A DNA stretch of 64,000 bases, from positions 3,348,001-3,412,000 of the forward strand of contig CM018691.1 of the NCBI GenBank assembly GCA_009363875.1. The letters run 5' to 3'. A model generated the notes under the pieces. That model saw only the letters and a list, made by a program, of their open reading frames with translations, was not told the DNA's origin and made no database searches. Both the position numbers and the translations under genes were made by a program. Below are positions 33,469 to 44,602 of the stretch, in pieces; the stretch's first letter is position 1, and each line of letters starts with the position of its first letter. This DNA comes from Mikania micrantha. Its lineage: Eukaryota; Streptophyta; Magnoliopsida; Asterales; Asteraceae.

Positions 33469-34259
33469 AAGTATCATTGTCGGGTACTACTTTTTCTTTG
33501 CATAGGTGGAGATGCTTTGATGTTACGTATGTCTCATGTTCTCATGTTTATGCAGATTTACATTTAGAGTTTTCCCGAGTCTGTTCAATAAGTTACGGAT
33601 GCGTTTTCAGTCTCTCGACTGTACGATCCGAAATGTTTATGCTCTTGAAAGAACATTGTTTGTGTGTGACCTAGTCCTCCTTAAACCTATGATTTTGTGT
33701 GTAATTATGAAATGAGCAGACTTGATTTTGTTGTTCCTATCAATCCAAGAACATCAAGTCTACTGGAAGTGTAAGGTAGCTTGGCATCATATTCCATAGC
33801 TGTTTGTATACACTCCCATAGTGATATCCCCTGTTGTTACCTAGTTTCATGATCTACAATGTTCACTAAGATTCTTACGCTCGCGTGTTATTTCTGTCAG
33901 GAGAAGCCTTTCGTTCCTCCCCTTGTTAAATTGGATCCATATATCGTCAAATAAGACAACATTGACGAACCCAATACTGAGACTTATGAATGTATCTCAA
34001 TCGTTCATTGTAATAACATGATAAGGTTTTATTGGATTAGATGACTCTGTCCCTATCAAAGACAAAGCATCAGTTCCAATGATGGTATTGACACCGCTCG
34101 TATCCATCACTTTGAATCTCATGGTATGTGTTTGTTCACTAGGTAAGTGAATACTAAGTTCATGTCATTTAGTGTATAAAATGTGCGAATGTTACCCCAA
34201 TTGTGAGTAAGTTATGAACTGACTCTAATAAGGTTAATGAAAATCCATGCTAGTATAAA
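33469..34259 (-). other. Non-coding 3' part of Z interior 1
   Basis: No protease, RT, RNase H or integrase similarity on either strand. The sequence is preserved nearly unchanged in interior 2 (53004-53794). Confidence 0.6.
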
Positions 34260-35651
34260 TTATACACCTGCAAAGATTCTAGATAGGAATGTACCAGTGT
34301 TGGTGTTGGTGTCAGTGTCTTGGAGTGCAGCAGTAGCTCCAATTCGAAATGTACGTCCCCTCGGTGCTTGTCCTCTCGGTAGCACCCTTTGTGGACAGTC
34401 TTTGAAGAAATGACCTAATTCCCCACAGTTATAGCATCCCCGATTGTTGTTGTTGTAGTTTCCAGGGTTTTGTGGGGGTGGCATTGCCATGGCGGCGTTG
34501 TTTACCGCCGGTGCCGTGGTGGTTAGGCAGTGTTGAGCCAAATGACCCTTTCGGCCACAATTGGTACACTGCCTACACTGCATTGTGGCAGCATGATGAT
34601 AATGACATTGTGCACATTGAGGATGTACGCCTGAGTAGGGTTTGCGTGTAGCCTTAGTAGATACTGTAGCAACTTGATGAAGAGTCATGGGTGTCACATA
34701 GTCTCGAGTGACCTTTTGTTTCTTCTTCGATTGTTCCCCTTTAGTCTTGCCCGAATCGTCTTTCAATTCTCCGGATTTCACCATCACGTCAGTGAGTTTA
34801 GCAGACAGAGAAATGGCGGACTCTAAAGTTGCGGGGTTTGCAGCAATTACAATACTCTGTATGCAGGATGGCAATCCCCCTACGTATCGATCAATTCTCT
34901 TTTCTAAAGTTGGCACCATCTCAGGCACCAAGGCTACCAACTCATGATAGCGAGTGGTGAATGTCATGTGATCAGCTCCCTTCATCACATGATTTGACAA
35001 TTCTACCTCTAGATTTTGAAGTTCGTGTTTAGGACAGAATTCATTCCTCAGAAGAGTTTTGAATTCTTCCCAAGGCATGGCTGATGCTTCATCTCTGCCT
35101 CGAGCGTGTATTTGAGAATTCCACCAGGTCAGAGCACGCTTACTGAAAGATCCTGCGGCATAACGAACCTTATGATGTTCTGGACAACTGCTGATGTCCA
35201 GTGTGTTCTCCATCTTCTCTAACCATTGGATTAATCCAACGGCTCCTTCATCACCGCTAAAGCTTGGCGGTTTGCATCCTACGAACGATTTGTACGAACA
35301 ATCTGATTTGGTGCCAGTGTTTCCACTAGTTTCTCCTGCCGTATGACCGGGGTGGTTTCCGTAGCCTTGAAGCTTGTTGATCATCTCTGGAATGATATCC
35401 TTCATCTGATTAGTTAATTGGCTGCTCAGTAATGTTGCCAAGGCAACAGTAGCAGGGTCCAGCACCAAAGTTGTATTTGGGCCTGGTGGTGGTGAATGTG
35501 GAGGTGGCGGAGGAGGTGGCGGTAGTGAATCTGGTGGCGTCGGAGTAGAAGAATGTGGCGCAGAAGTCTGAGTAGTAGGCTGTCTTCTAGGCGGCATTCT
35601 GATCATAACCAAAGGAATTTGGTTAGTGCAATGATCGAATGCAGAAGACAA
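34260..35651 (-). CDS. Z Gag only (capsid and two zinc knuckles)
   Basis: 463-codon frame; the likely start is the Met at 35606 or 35597 (MIRMPPRRQ), shared with Y, rather than the first Met of the frame. A Pro-rich N-terminal region (poly-Pro around residues 45-60) is followed by the capsid-type Gag domain (YKSFVGCKPPSFSGDEGAVG, RALTWWNSQIHARGRDEASA) and two CCHC knuckles (CTNCGRKGHLAQHC, CYNCGELGHFFKDC). It ends GTFLSRIFAGV-stop, just where W and B continue into protease. No pol follows. The protein should form particles, while protease, RT and integrase must come from elsewhere. Leader, PBS (35752-35763) and LTR ends match Y. The intact frame suggests this Gag was functional recently. Confidence 0.88.
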   Translation of the reverse strand: MSSAFDHCTNQIPLVMIRMPPRRQPTTQTSAPHSSTPTPPDSLPPPPPPPPHSPPPGPNTTLVLDPATVALATLLSSQLTNQMKDIIPEMINKLQGYGNHPGHTAGETSGNTGTKSDCSYKSFVGCKPPSFSGDEGAVGLIQWLEKMENTLDISSCPEHHKVRYAAGSFSKRALTWWNSQIHARGRDEASAMPWEEFKTLLRNEFCPKHELQNLEVELSNHVMKGADHMTFTTRYHELVALVPEMVPTLEKRIDRYVGGLPSCIQSIVIAANPATLESAISLSAKLTDVMVKSGELKDDSGKTKGEQSKKKQKVTRDYVTPMTLHQVATVSTKATRKPYSGVHPQCAQCHYHHAATMQCRQCTNCGRKGHLAQHCLTTTAPAVNNAAMAMPPPQNPGNYNNNNRGCYNCGELGHFFKDCPQRVLPRGQAPRGRTFRIGATAALQDTDTNTNTGTFLSRIFAGV

Positions 35652-35751
35652 AATGCAAACCTAAGTCTTATGTTCTCTATATGAGGGTCCCTAAGTTATA
35701 GTCTAGGCCAAACCATTTAAGTAAATGACCTATTATTCTCTATAACCTTGA

Positions 35752-35763
35752 GCTCTGATACCA
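35752..35763 (-). promoter_or_regulatory. Z primer binding site, interior 1
   Basis: Minus-strand TGGTATCAGAGC three bases from the LTR end at 35767. Confidence 0.95.
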
Positions 35764-37439
35764 ATCTGTCACACCCCGAGCCGGCGGGATAGGATCGGTT
35801 GACCCGTCGGGCGGAAGGTTCCCGGAGTGCGATATCGTGAGTGATAATCGGGTTGATCAGATTGTTTACATAGCATCAATGTTAAGAATATCTAAAGCAC
35901 AATAAAGCATTAAGATAGGATTACAAAGTTAAATTACAATGTTGATGTTTGATAATTTAACCAAGTAAACCTATTCAAAAGAATCAATTGTTTCTATCCT
36001 GTATCTGAACAAGATATCAAAATGGATTCGTATTAGCTACAAAAGATGTGCTCTTCAAAAGTCTGCTGGGTCCTCTAGTTGGGCTACCTAGCATGCAAAA
36101 TCCTGAGTCTTAGCTTATACCTGTGCGTCACCTGAGAAAGCATGTAAGATAACAAGGTCAACACAATGGTTGGTGAGTTCATGTAGTTTTAGTATGTGAA
36201 AAATAGCTTTTGTTTATTGATTCAAAGTTTCCAAGTCTATGTTGTCAGTATGTATTAGTTTCAACATGAGTTTAACAAGCATTGCGTTTAGTAGTTTATG
36301 AAAATCCCCCAAAAGCATTCTAGTATCCCCTAGGTAACAACCCTAATCTCATTAACACCACCTGTATCATCCAACTCGGTATGCTTATATATAGGGCATA
36401 CCCCTGGGTCAAGCCTACAACCCGCCCAGACGACGTCCCACCACATACTAAGTCGCATAGGACATTGTTGTTAATGATAATTAAGCGTCTTACCTAACAT
36501 TCCACCTGCACAAAGTAGTATATGAGTATCGAGTTTGAGAGACACCATTATGGACAGCTTAATACCCTAGGGAATTTAGCATCCATCCATAACGGTCCTA
36601 ATGATTAAATCAAGAAGATAACTGAATGACTAGGAGGGCTTGACCACTGTCAAGGCGCGGCGGTCAATCAGTTTATCTTACCTAATTTCAACACCGAAGA
36701 GCACTGATGACTAGAAGGGGTTGACACCTAGGTCAACACGCGGCGGTCAACAGTCGGTCTTACTGTAACATCAGTGCCGGAAACGTCACCGGAACAGTGA
36801 TCGTAAACAGTACGTGAACAGTAATCAGGTACAAATCTTATATAATTCAGTGTATTTCATGTTCATATCGAGTTTCAGTATCATTTCATATCATCAAAAC
36901 AGTGAATTCACAGTCATGTCAGAGAAATCAGTTCAGAACAATGGTTCTTGAGTCAGATAATTATCTGTCAACACAGAACCATCATGTGATCTATTTGTTA
37001 GGATCTTATTATGTATAAACGTATGTGAGGCCTTACAGGACAAAACAACACGAATATTGTTAAGTGAATGCTAAACCGACGGATTATTCGTATAGGTGAC
37101 GATTTGTACGAATAAATCTGAAAGTTTAACGTTCTGAATGATATTCGATAATTAGAAAACAATATTGAAGAGTGTAGTTATCGTCGTGTTTGATCGAGTG
37201 ACGATTCGAACAAATACGCGCGATGACCGCGCAATTCGATTTAAACGTTAAATAAATATTTTGTAAATTAAATATTTAAAAGATACTTAGTTAATTTATT
37301 AGGAATCACAATCTAAAATAAATTTTATGATCCTAATTTATAACCGAGTCGTTTCTTAACGAAAACGACGCGAAAACGGCGTTTCTACGCGAAACCACGC
37401 GAAACCGAACAACCGAAACGAACCCGAACTCACCCGGAG

Positions 37440-37447
37440 TATAAATA
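37440..37447 (+). promoter_or_regulatory. TATA box of Y LTR
   Basis: TATAAATA in GGAGTATAAATACCC, followed by a CT-rich leader (tttctctctctaaact) typical of plant transcription starts. 3' LTR copy at 45279-45286. Confidence 0.7.
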
Positions 37448-37819
37448 CCCGGAATGAGTCTTCTTCCTCATTTAACCACTTCACTTTCTCTCTCTAAACT
37501 CAAAAACCCGGAACTTTCTCTCTCTAGAAAGTTCCAACTTCTCTCATCTAGATCTCACTCGTTTCTTGACGAAATCTCGCGTTCTTGGTGTCCAAACGAC
37601 CACCCTTACTTGTAGAACACAGAAGTACAACCGATCTAAGCTTTACACCACCAGATTCGAGGTAAAATCGAGCTTTTTGTTGCGATTTTATGGTTTTGAA
37701 AACCCTAGTTCGAAACCTTAAGAAACCGGTTGTAATCACCCTAAAACCTTAGGGAAATCACTCACTAAACCTCTAGAATGAGTTAGGAACTTGTTGTACA
37801 TCATGGAATAGCCATTTGA

Positions 37820-38240
37820 TCGAAGAACCATGGCTGCAAATGGTGGTGCTCGACCGGCCGAATGGCCACAACCAGTTAGGCCGAATGACACCCCATTCGC
37901 CGAATGGCTTTAGCCGAACCAGCTTTCACATTCGCCGAATGAGCAACCAACCCTTCATTCGCCGAATGACCAAGGACCCATTCGACCATACTCTTTCGTC
38001 CAATACACTTTCGGCCTAAAACTCATTCGCCGTTTGGCCCAGCCGACTGGGTTCCTTCGCCACTAGTCATTCGCTCGGCCAAAGGATCCTCATTCGATCG
38101 GCCCTCATTCGGTGAAACCACATTCGGTCCAAGCTATTCTTGGCAACACTCTTTCGACCGGTCCTCCATTCGTGAGTCAACCAATTCGGCCATAGTCATT
38201 CGACAGGCCCTATTCGGTCATGGATGTGAACGAATGACTT
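37820..38240. repeat. CATTCG/CGAATG palindrome cluster
   Basis: Many CATTCGCCGAATG-type palindromes and single CATTCG hexamers. An equivalent block lies at the same relative position in Z LTRs (about 20130-20440, 51480-51790). 3' LTR copy at 45659-46079. Confidence 0.75.
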
Positions 38241-39747
38241 GGGTCGGGTTAGTGCATGCACGAGGGTGATCAAGTGTGTGTGCATGGGAGTGCATGCATG
38301 AATTTGATCGAATGTGCGTGTAATGCATGGGAAACCCTTAGGGTTTTCTTGACAATAATCTATTCTATTTTATTATTAAACAAGGTGATAAGCTTGTAAT
38401 TATCTCATGCAATCAACCTTGAACGGGTATTGAGTTAAACATTGACGAATCATGGGGATCAAAATGATAACGTAATGTGATGGGTATTGATAAAATTCTT
38501 AACATCTAGCCTTAGAAAAAGCTACAAAGATATACAACTAACCTAGGTGGTTTTCATAAACTATCTAGGCTTAGTATAGCAAAGAATCATCAAGAAATCG
38601 TTTAAAGAGCAAAGTCTAATACATGGGCCCGAAAGTGGCCCAATGGGCTTCCTTTAAGCCCATCATGTTAATTATGATTTTCACCTAAATAAATCACATT
38701 TTAACGAAGTGTAATTCAAAATGAAATAACTAGTACACCCTATTATTTATAATAAATGATTTTTTTTTTCTAAATTAATAATTAATTTAAATAGAATTAC
38801 TTTAAAAACAAGTTAATTAAGAAAACGTCATGATAAATCAGGGGATATGGGATTAATAATGGGTAATAAGTTAGATGAAATCCTAGCAAATCATTAGTAA
38901 CCTAGGACACTTAGTTGCACACCGAGACCAAGCCCTAGTTACGACAACTATCGTATGTACTTATCGTATTCGAATTCTCTTAAAACAACTCAGGGACTGA
39001 AGATACTTAGGCAACAATCGAAGAGAGCGTATATCTTTTGTGGTTCATTGGCACAGCAACACAGGTGAGTTCATTGCCCCTTTTCTAAACATTTTTGTTT
39101 TAAAACACGGGGCTGAGAAGCATGCGTAAACTGTTTTTATTTAAACTGTTTATTTAAATGTTTTTATTTATTATATGTTTTACATATATATGTTTGTGGA
39201 TACTCCTAGACTCCTGTCTAGGAAATTATTGAACAGATCAAGTGATCTAATAAATTTAAGTACTCGTATGAGTAATACCTTAAATTTAAATCCTAAATCA
39301 ACCCTTAGTCCATCAAGTTCAAATTCAAGAATCTAAATTCAAAGTGAAATCAAATGAACATAATCAAGAGATCATATTCAAGGGAATCATAACTCAGTGT
39401 GTGATCTGAGACCCAAGAATCATAATCAAATCAATTATCATTGGAAATCATGGAAATTCAAAGAATCAAGAATCAAGAGACTCAGGAAATCATGAATCAT
39501 AAATGTGTGTGAATCATTGAAATAATGAAGTCATTATGATCTAATGAAATCATTAACACTCAAGTTAAGGTGGATGTCAGTTGTATAGGGAATCAATATC
39601 ACGTGTAACACACATATAAAGTCCCACTCAGAAGCAGAAGACCTTTGGGTCAGGCTGTAACGGGCAATAACTTGAACGATCAAATGAAATCAATATCAAA
39701 GTCAAAATCAGGAGAATCAAGAGATCAAGAATCACAGGATATCCTTA

Positions 39748-39850
39748 AAGTCCCCGCTTGTACAGAAGACCTTTGGGTCAAGCTGTAAGGGCAAAACAAT
39801 AAAGTCCCCGCTTGTACAGAAGACCTTTGGGTCAAGCTGTAAGGGCAAAA
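39748..39850 (+). repeat. ~51-bp tandem repeat in Y LTR
   Basis: Two near-identical units containing agtccccgcttgtacagaag and acctttgggtcaagctgtaa, with a diverged third near 39618-39668. Confidence 0.85.
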
Positions 39851-40126
39851 CATTAAAATCCCGTTCAGTTCAGGTGTACTCCTGGTGAGTTATGCCTGAC
39901 ATGGGTCACGTGTGAGAGGTTACAACTTGGACAACCACCAACAACTAAGTCTAACTGATTGAGTAACATCATACCCAATCATCATGTCTTAGTTGTAATT
40001 AAATGTTTTATTTAATTATTAAATTAAATATTTGACATTTTACTATTATCACTGTCTTTTTGGGAAATCATATATCTATGAGGAACCCAATAAATCAAAG
40101 GCATATCATGTTTCAATATCATGATC

Positions 40127-40560
40127 TAAATCAGAGGTGTTGGGTAAAAATGCTTAATTATCATTAACAACAGTGTCATATGCGGATTAGTATGTGGTGG
40201 GACGTCGTCTGGGCGGGGTTGTAGCCTTGACCCAGGGGTATGCCCTATATATAAGCATACCGATGTGGATATTACATGTGGAGTTAATGAGGTTAGGGTC
40301 TTTACCGAAAGAGGTTTTCAAATCATTTTCAAGTCATATAGTTTATTTAAATCAGAGAGTGTTAGGTAAAAACGTTTAATTATCATTAATATCAATGTCC
40401 TATGCGGATTAGTATGTGGTGGGACGTCGTCTGGGCGGGGTTGTAGCCTTGACCCAGGGGTATGCCCTATATATAAGCATACCGATCTGGATGATACAGT
40501 TGATGTTAATGAGGTTAGGGTCTTTACCAAAGCAGGTTTTCAAATCATTTTCAAATCATA
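40127..40560 (+). repeat. ~220-bp tandem duplication near Y LTR 3' end
   Basis: Two copies of the module with gggacgtcgtctgggcgggg and the GGTATGC...GCATACC hairpin (40237-40261, 40459-40483). Z and V have a single copy. Confidence 0.85.
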
Positions 40561-40972
40561 AAACTATATGAACTCACCAACCATGTGTTGACTTGATCTT
40601 TTTGCATGACTTCTCAGGTGACGAACAGGTCAACTAAGGAGTTATTCCTTTCGTACTAGGACTTCAGATAGAAGGCTTAGCTTTTGGACCTGCATTATTT
40701 TTGAAGACATCATTATGCAAATTATTTTGTATATCTTGTGTAAATACAAGATAGAAATACATGATGTTAATGGTAGATTTACATTGTTAAATTATAAACA
40801 ATACTGATGTAATTTAACCTTGTAATTCTATTATGTTTAGCATTTCTCATTTGTATCATGTGCAATGTAAACAATCTGATCATCACGATTATCACTCACG
40901 ATATCGCGCCCCGGGAACTTTCCGCCCGACGGGACAACCGATCCTATCCCGCCGGCTCGGGGTGTGACAGAT

Positions 40973-40984
40973 TGGTATCAGAGC
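40973..40984 (+). promoter_or_regulatory. Y primer binding site
   Basis: TGGTATCAGAGC three bases after the 5' LTR. Confidence 0.95.
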
Positions 40985-41088
40985 CATGGTTATAGAGAAA
41001 AATAGGTCATTTAATTAAACGGTTTGGCCTAGACTATAACCTAGGGACCCTGCATGTAGAGAACATTGGAATTAGGAATTTACTTGCA

Positions 41089-42168
41089 TTGTGTCTTCTG
41101 CATTCGATCATTGCACTAACCAATGTTATATTGGTTATGATTAGAATGTCACCAAGAAGACAACCATCACCGCCTCAACCTTCGCAGGAGACGGATTTAA
41201 CAGTCGAGGCACTTGCAACCCTGATCACTGAACAGTTGGTGGCGATTCTCCCTGGAATCATCACTCGAATCAGGAACAGTGAGGAGTTTGTTAGGATCTT
41301 CCCACTACTTGCTGCAGAGAAGAAAGAACCAGAAGGAGGAGAAACAAGCAGGAAGCGAAAGCGGTGTTGTTCTAAGAAATCAAGAGAACTCGTAATCTAC
41401 ACCGAGGCCATTCCTCTTCGCCAGATGGCCGTTGTTTCAGAGTCAGAGGGTCGTCAGTGTTATGCTGGCAAATTTCCTTTATGTGACATGTGCGGTCTTC
41501 ACCATGCTAAGGATAAACTGTGCAAACATTGTCTGAACTGCGGGAAAAAGGGACACTGGAGTCGTGATTGTAATAATCCCCCGACTCATAACCAAAATCC
41601 TGGAAACACTACATATCCTCTTCCTCGCCACAACAAGGATTGCTATGTGTGCGGACTGTCTGAACACATTTTACGAGACTGCCCCGTGAGGATATCTTCC
41701 ACAAGTCCTACACTTTCCAAGAGAAAAGCTCCCCTTCATCAAGCTGAACCCTCATGTGTGCAATGTACACGCTGTGGAAAGACGGGACACTGGATGCAGC
41801 AGTGTAGGTCACCAATGACCTCTACTTCCCGTCAATACGTTGGTACAGATCCTAAATGTACCAAATGTGGTTTTCACCACGACAAGGGGAAACCCTGCAG
41901 ACACTGTCTAAATTGTGGGAGAGTAGGACACTGGATTCAACAGTGTCGGTATATCCTAACTAGGAAACAGAAACAAAAAGTGAACACCTCTACATCCTCT
42001 CCTAATAACAACTGCTACGCATGTGGAATGCTTGGACATTTCAAAAGGGACTGCCCTAGGCGAAGACCTTCCGCAGATCCAGCAGTCACTGAGGAACTAC
42101 TCGCGTTACCAGCTCCTGGGGAACACTCGGAGTCTGATGACCCCATAGGTATGCAAATCTCAGCTTAA
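41089..42168 (+). CDS. Y Gag-like protein reduced to zinc knuckles
   Basis: 359-codon frame; by comparison with Z the likely start is the Met at 41137 or 41146 (MIRMSPRRQ). After a short N-terminus similar to Z it passes to a basic, NLS-like segment (SRKRKRCCSKKSREL) and then five CCHC-type knuckles: CLNCGKKGHWSRDC, CYVCGLSEHILRDC (atypical), CTRCGKTGHWMQQC, CLNCGRVGHWIQQC and CYACGMLGHFKRDC. A module of CxxCGxHH-x6-C plus knuckle is duplicated. The capsid domain seen in W, Z and B (the TWWN region) and the protease are absent. The product should bind nucleic acid but cannot be expected to build a particle. The frame is intact, with no stop or frameshift. Confidence 0.8.
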   Translation: MCLLHSIIALTNVILVMIRMSPRRQPSPPQPSQETDLTVEALATLITEQLVAILPGIITRIRNSEEFVRIFPLLAAEKKEPEGGETSRKRKRCCSKKSRELVIYTEAIPLRQMAVVSESEGRQCYAGKFPLCDMCGLHHAKDKLCKHCLNCGKKGHWSRDCNNPPTHNQNPGNTTYPLPRHNKDCYVCGLSEHILRDCPVRISSTSPTLSKRKAPLHQAEPSCVQCTRCGKTGHWMQQCRSPMTSTSRQYVGTDPKCTKCGFHHDKGKPCRHCLNCGRVGHWIQQCRYILTRKQKQKVNTSTSSPNNNCYACGMLGHFKRDCPRRRPSADPAVTEELLALPAPGEHSESDDPIGMQISA

Positions 42169-43371
42169 TACATTAAATTATTTATTAGTGTATTAATCAA
42201 AACTGCATAGTCTGTTGTAATTCTAGAAACAATAAATTTAAGATAGTTGTAGACGGATTCAGTGCCAGAAAGATAATCAAAATCATGACTTAAGAAATTT
42301 CTAGGTTAAGCAAATGTTAAATGAGTAAATTAAGTTAGAGTAAATTTTAATTACAGCCTAAATAATGTAGTTAGAAATAGAACCTTAATTGAATTGAACA
42401 CTAGAAGTTTATGGAAATTCAAGATGTTCAAAACTGGTGTGTAAATTTTTATTTTCTACTCAGACCTCCTAGAATTTGAGTTACTGAAATTAGAGGAATC
42501 CGGCCCTGGGATGTTAGGAAAGGTAGATGTGAAAACTGTGCTAGGTTCTTATCTAGATCAAATAAGTAGATCAAGGGAAATCAGTTGTGAATGCAAGATG
42601 AAGGTACGCCAGAGAAAATATTCCGAATGAAAAATGGGCATTTCAAGTTACGGTAATGCCTTTTGGATAGAAGAGTGCACCTATGGTTTTCGTGGACCTC
42701 ATGAACCGAGTGTGCAAACCCTATCTAGAGCAGTTTGTCATTACCATTAAGGGATGACATGCTGATTTATTCTAATACCAAGAAAGCATACAAACGACAT
42801 CTCAGGAATATTCTGGAGTTGTTAAAGGAAGAACAGCCCTGTCTTAGTTCCTTTCATTTTGAAACTAGGATGAGAATAAGTCATAGTTGGAACAACATTT
42901 ATAATGAGTTCCGACAGTCACATGACTTTTGGGTAGAAGTAAGATAAACATACAACATCTCGCAGACGGGTATAGGATTAATAGTACTACCATACCTTAG
43001 GTAGACCTCCCCGATATATAAAATCTACTTTCACAGTTGAGAATAGATTAAATAGATGGTGAAGTATGTATACGGTTATAGCAAATAACCTAAGATTTCG
43101 CCAAGTGATTTAAGGATCTTAATCAGACGATCAAGACTCAGAGTCGTGAGAGCCATCTATGAGAACTTTAAGGAGTGTGTCAGATTGTAGAGCAGAGTGA
43201 CAGTTTAAGATAAACCGGATAAAATACCTACTACCAAAACAGTGGGTGGATTCCGGCGGTGGATAAATCAAGAAGACTTATTCTTGAGAAGGCACACGTG
43301 CCAGATAATCAGTGCATCCGAGCGCCGATAAAATGTATCGAGACTTACAGAGATTTTATTGGTGACCGGGA
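42169..43371 (+). pseudogene. Ruined reverse transcriptase region of Y
   Basis: Scattered RT similarity at about 42600-42840: pieces like VMPFG, FVDLMNRVCKPYLEQFVI and KRHLRNILELLKEEQ, in different frames with stops and gaps. RNase H is not recognisable. Around 43280-43371 the start of the integrase H2C2 finger survives, with a TGA just before the open frame at 43372. This copy cannot make RT. Confidence 0.8.
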
Positions 43372-44493
43372 ATGAAGAAGGACATAGTCGAATATGTCGG
43401 CAGATGTCTTACGTGTGCAAGAGTAAAGGCGGAACACCAGAGACCGTCTGGTTTACTGGAACAGCCTGAGATTCCGCTCTGGAAGTGGGAACAAATAGCT
43501 ATGGATTTCATTACCAAGCTACCCCGCACTTCCAGTGGTCACGATACGATTTGGGTGATCATTGATCGTTTAACAAAATCTGCTCACTTCTTGCCGATGC
43601 ATGAAACCTTCACGATGGATAGACTGGCGAGATTGTACAATAATGAGATAGTGGTACGTCACGGTGTACCATTATCAATTATTTCTGATAGAGACAGCAG
43701 ATTCACTTCAAGGTTCTGGCAATCACTACAGAAATCTCTAGGAACACAGTTAAATCTGAGTACAGCTTACCATCCACAAACGGACGGCCAAAGCGAACGT
43801 ATGATTCAGACCCTAGAGGATATGTTAAGGACCTGTATTTTAGATTTCGGTGGGAATTGGGATTCTCATTTGCCGCTAATCGAGTTCTCCTACAATAACA
43901 GTTATCACAGCAGTATCGGATGTGCACCATTCGAGGCTCTTTATGGTCGGAAATGTTGGTCACCGATCTGTTGGACTGAAGTTGGAGACAATCGAATAAC
44001 TGGGCCAGAGCTTATTCAGGAAACCACTGACGAGATTGCTCAGATTCAGAGAAGATTGCAAGCTACAAGAAGCAGACAGAAAAGCTACGCTAACAAACGG
44101 CGTAAGCCGTTGGAATTCCAAGTGGGAGACCGTGTCATGTTGAAGGTTTCTCCATGGAAAGGTGTAGTACGCTTTGGAAAGAAAGGCAAATTAGCACCAC
44201 GATACGTGGGACCGTTCGAAGTCATCGAACGCATTGGTCCTGTAGCTTATCGACTGAGATTACCAGATGAACTCAGTGGCGTGCATGACGTGTTTCACGT
44301 CTCGAACTTAAAGAAATGCCTTGCTGACGAATCACTCGTCATTCCACTCGAAGAAATTCGAGTTGATGATCATTTGCACTTTATCGAAGAACCTTTAGAG
44401 ATTATGGATCGCAAAGTCAAACAACTGAGGCGAAGCCGTATTCCTATTGTAAAGGTTCGTTGGAACTCAAGACGCGGACCCGAGTTTACTTAG
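43372..44493 (+). CDS. Y integrase, nearly complete
   Basis: 373 codons. It retains the two finger cysteines (CLTCARVK) and the catalytic core: Asp in MDFITKLP, Asp in IISDRDSRF, Glu in DGQSERMIQTLED. The VIIDRLTKSAH motif is normal, unlike W. The GPF/Y-like module (YVGPFEVIERIGPVAY) and most of the chromodomain-like tail follow, then TAG at 44491-44493 where W has Trp. Same-frame sequence continues to TAA near 44566. The H2C2 His part lies upstream of a stop, so an expressed product might lack it. The core's conservation next to a wrecked RT suggests either recent decay of RT or retained use of integrase. Confidence 0.8.
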   Translation: MKKDIVEYVGRCLTCARVKAEHQRPSGLLEQPEIPLWKWEQIAMDFITKLPRTSSGHDTIWVIIDRLTKSAHFLPMHETFTMDRLARLYNNEIVVRHGVPLSIISDRDSRFTSRFWQSLQKSLGTQLNLSTAYHPQTDGQSERMIQTLEDMLRTCILDFGGNWDSHLPLIEFSYNNSYHSSIGCAPFEALYGRKCWSPICWTEVGDNRITGPELIQETTDEIAQIQRRLQATRSRQKSYANKRRKPLEFQVGDRVMLKVSPWKGVVRFGKKGKLAPRYVGPFEVIERIGPVAYRLRLPDELSGVHDVFHVSNLKKCLADESLVIPLEEIRVDDHLHFIEEPLEIMDRKVKQLRRSRIPIVKVRWNSRRGPEFT

Positions 44494-44566
44494 GAAAGTG
44501 AAGATCACATGAAGTTAAAGTATCCCCAACTGTTTGAAGAGGAAGCCGTACCCGATAACAATTCTT

Positions 44567-44602
44567 AAATTTCGGGACGAAATTTCTTCAACAAGGGGAG
44601 AC
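44567..44602 (+). promoter_or_regulatory. Y pre-PPT hairpin and polypurine tract
   Basis: AAATTTCG-GGA-CGAAATTT (44567-44585) then aaggggagac against the LTR. Confidence 0.85.

Larger units (their letters stand above)
39065..40617 (+). other. Candidate intron within Y LTR
   Basis: Donor ACACAG|GTGAGTTCATTGCCCC, acceptor GCATGACTTCTCAG|GTGACG (1,553 nt), with AACTCACCAACCA near its 3' end. Homologous to the W, Z and V sites. 3' LTR copy at 46904-48456. Confidence 0.45.
36764..40969 (+). repeat. Y 5' LTR
   Basis: TGTAACATCAGTGCCGG...CGGGGTGTGACA. Order: TATA box (37440), CT-rich leader, CATTCG/CGAATG block (37820-38240), candidate intron (39065-40617), 50-bp repeats (39748-39850), duplicated 3' module (40127-40560). 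Confidence 0.95.
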
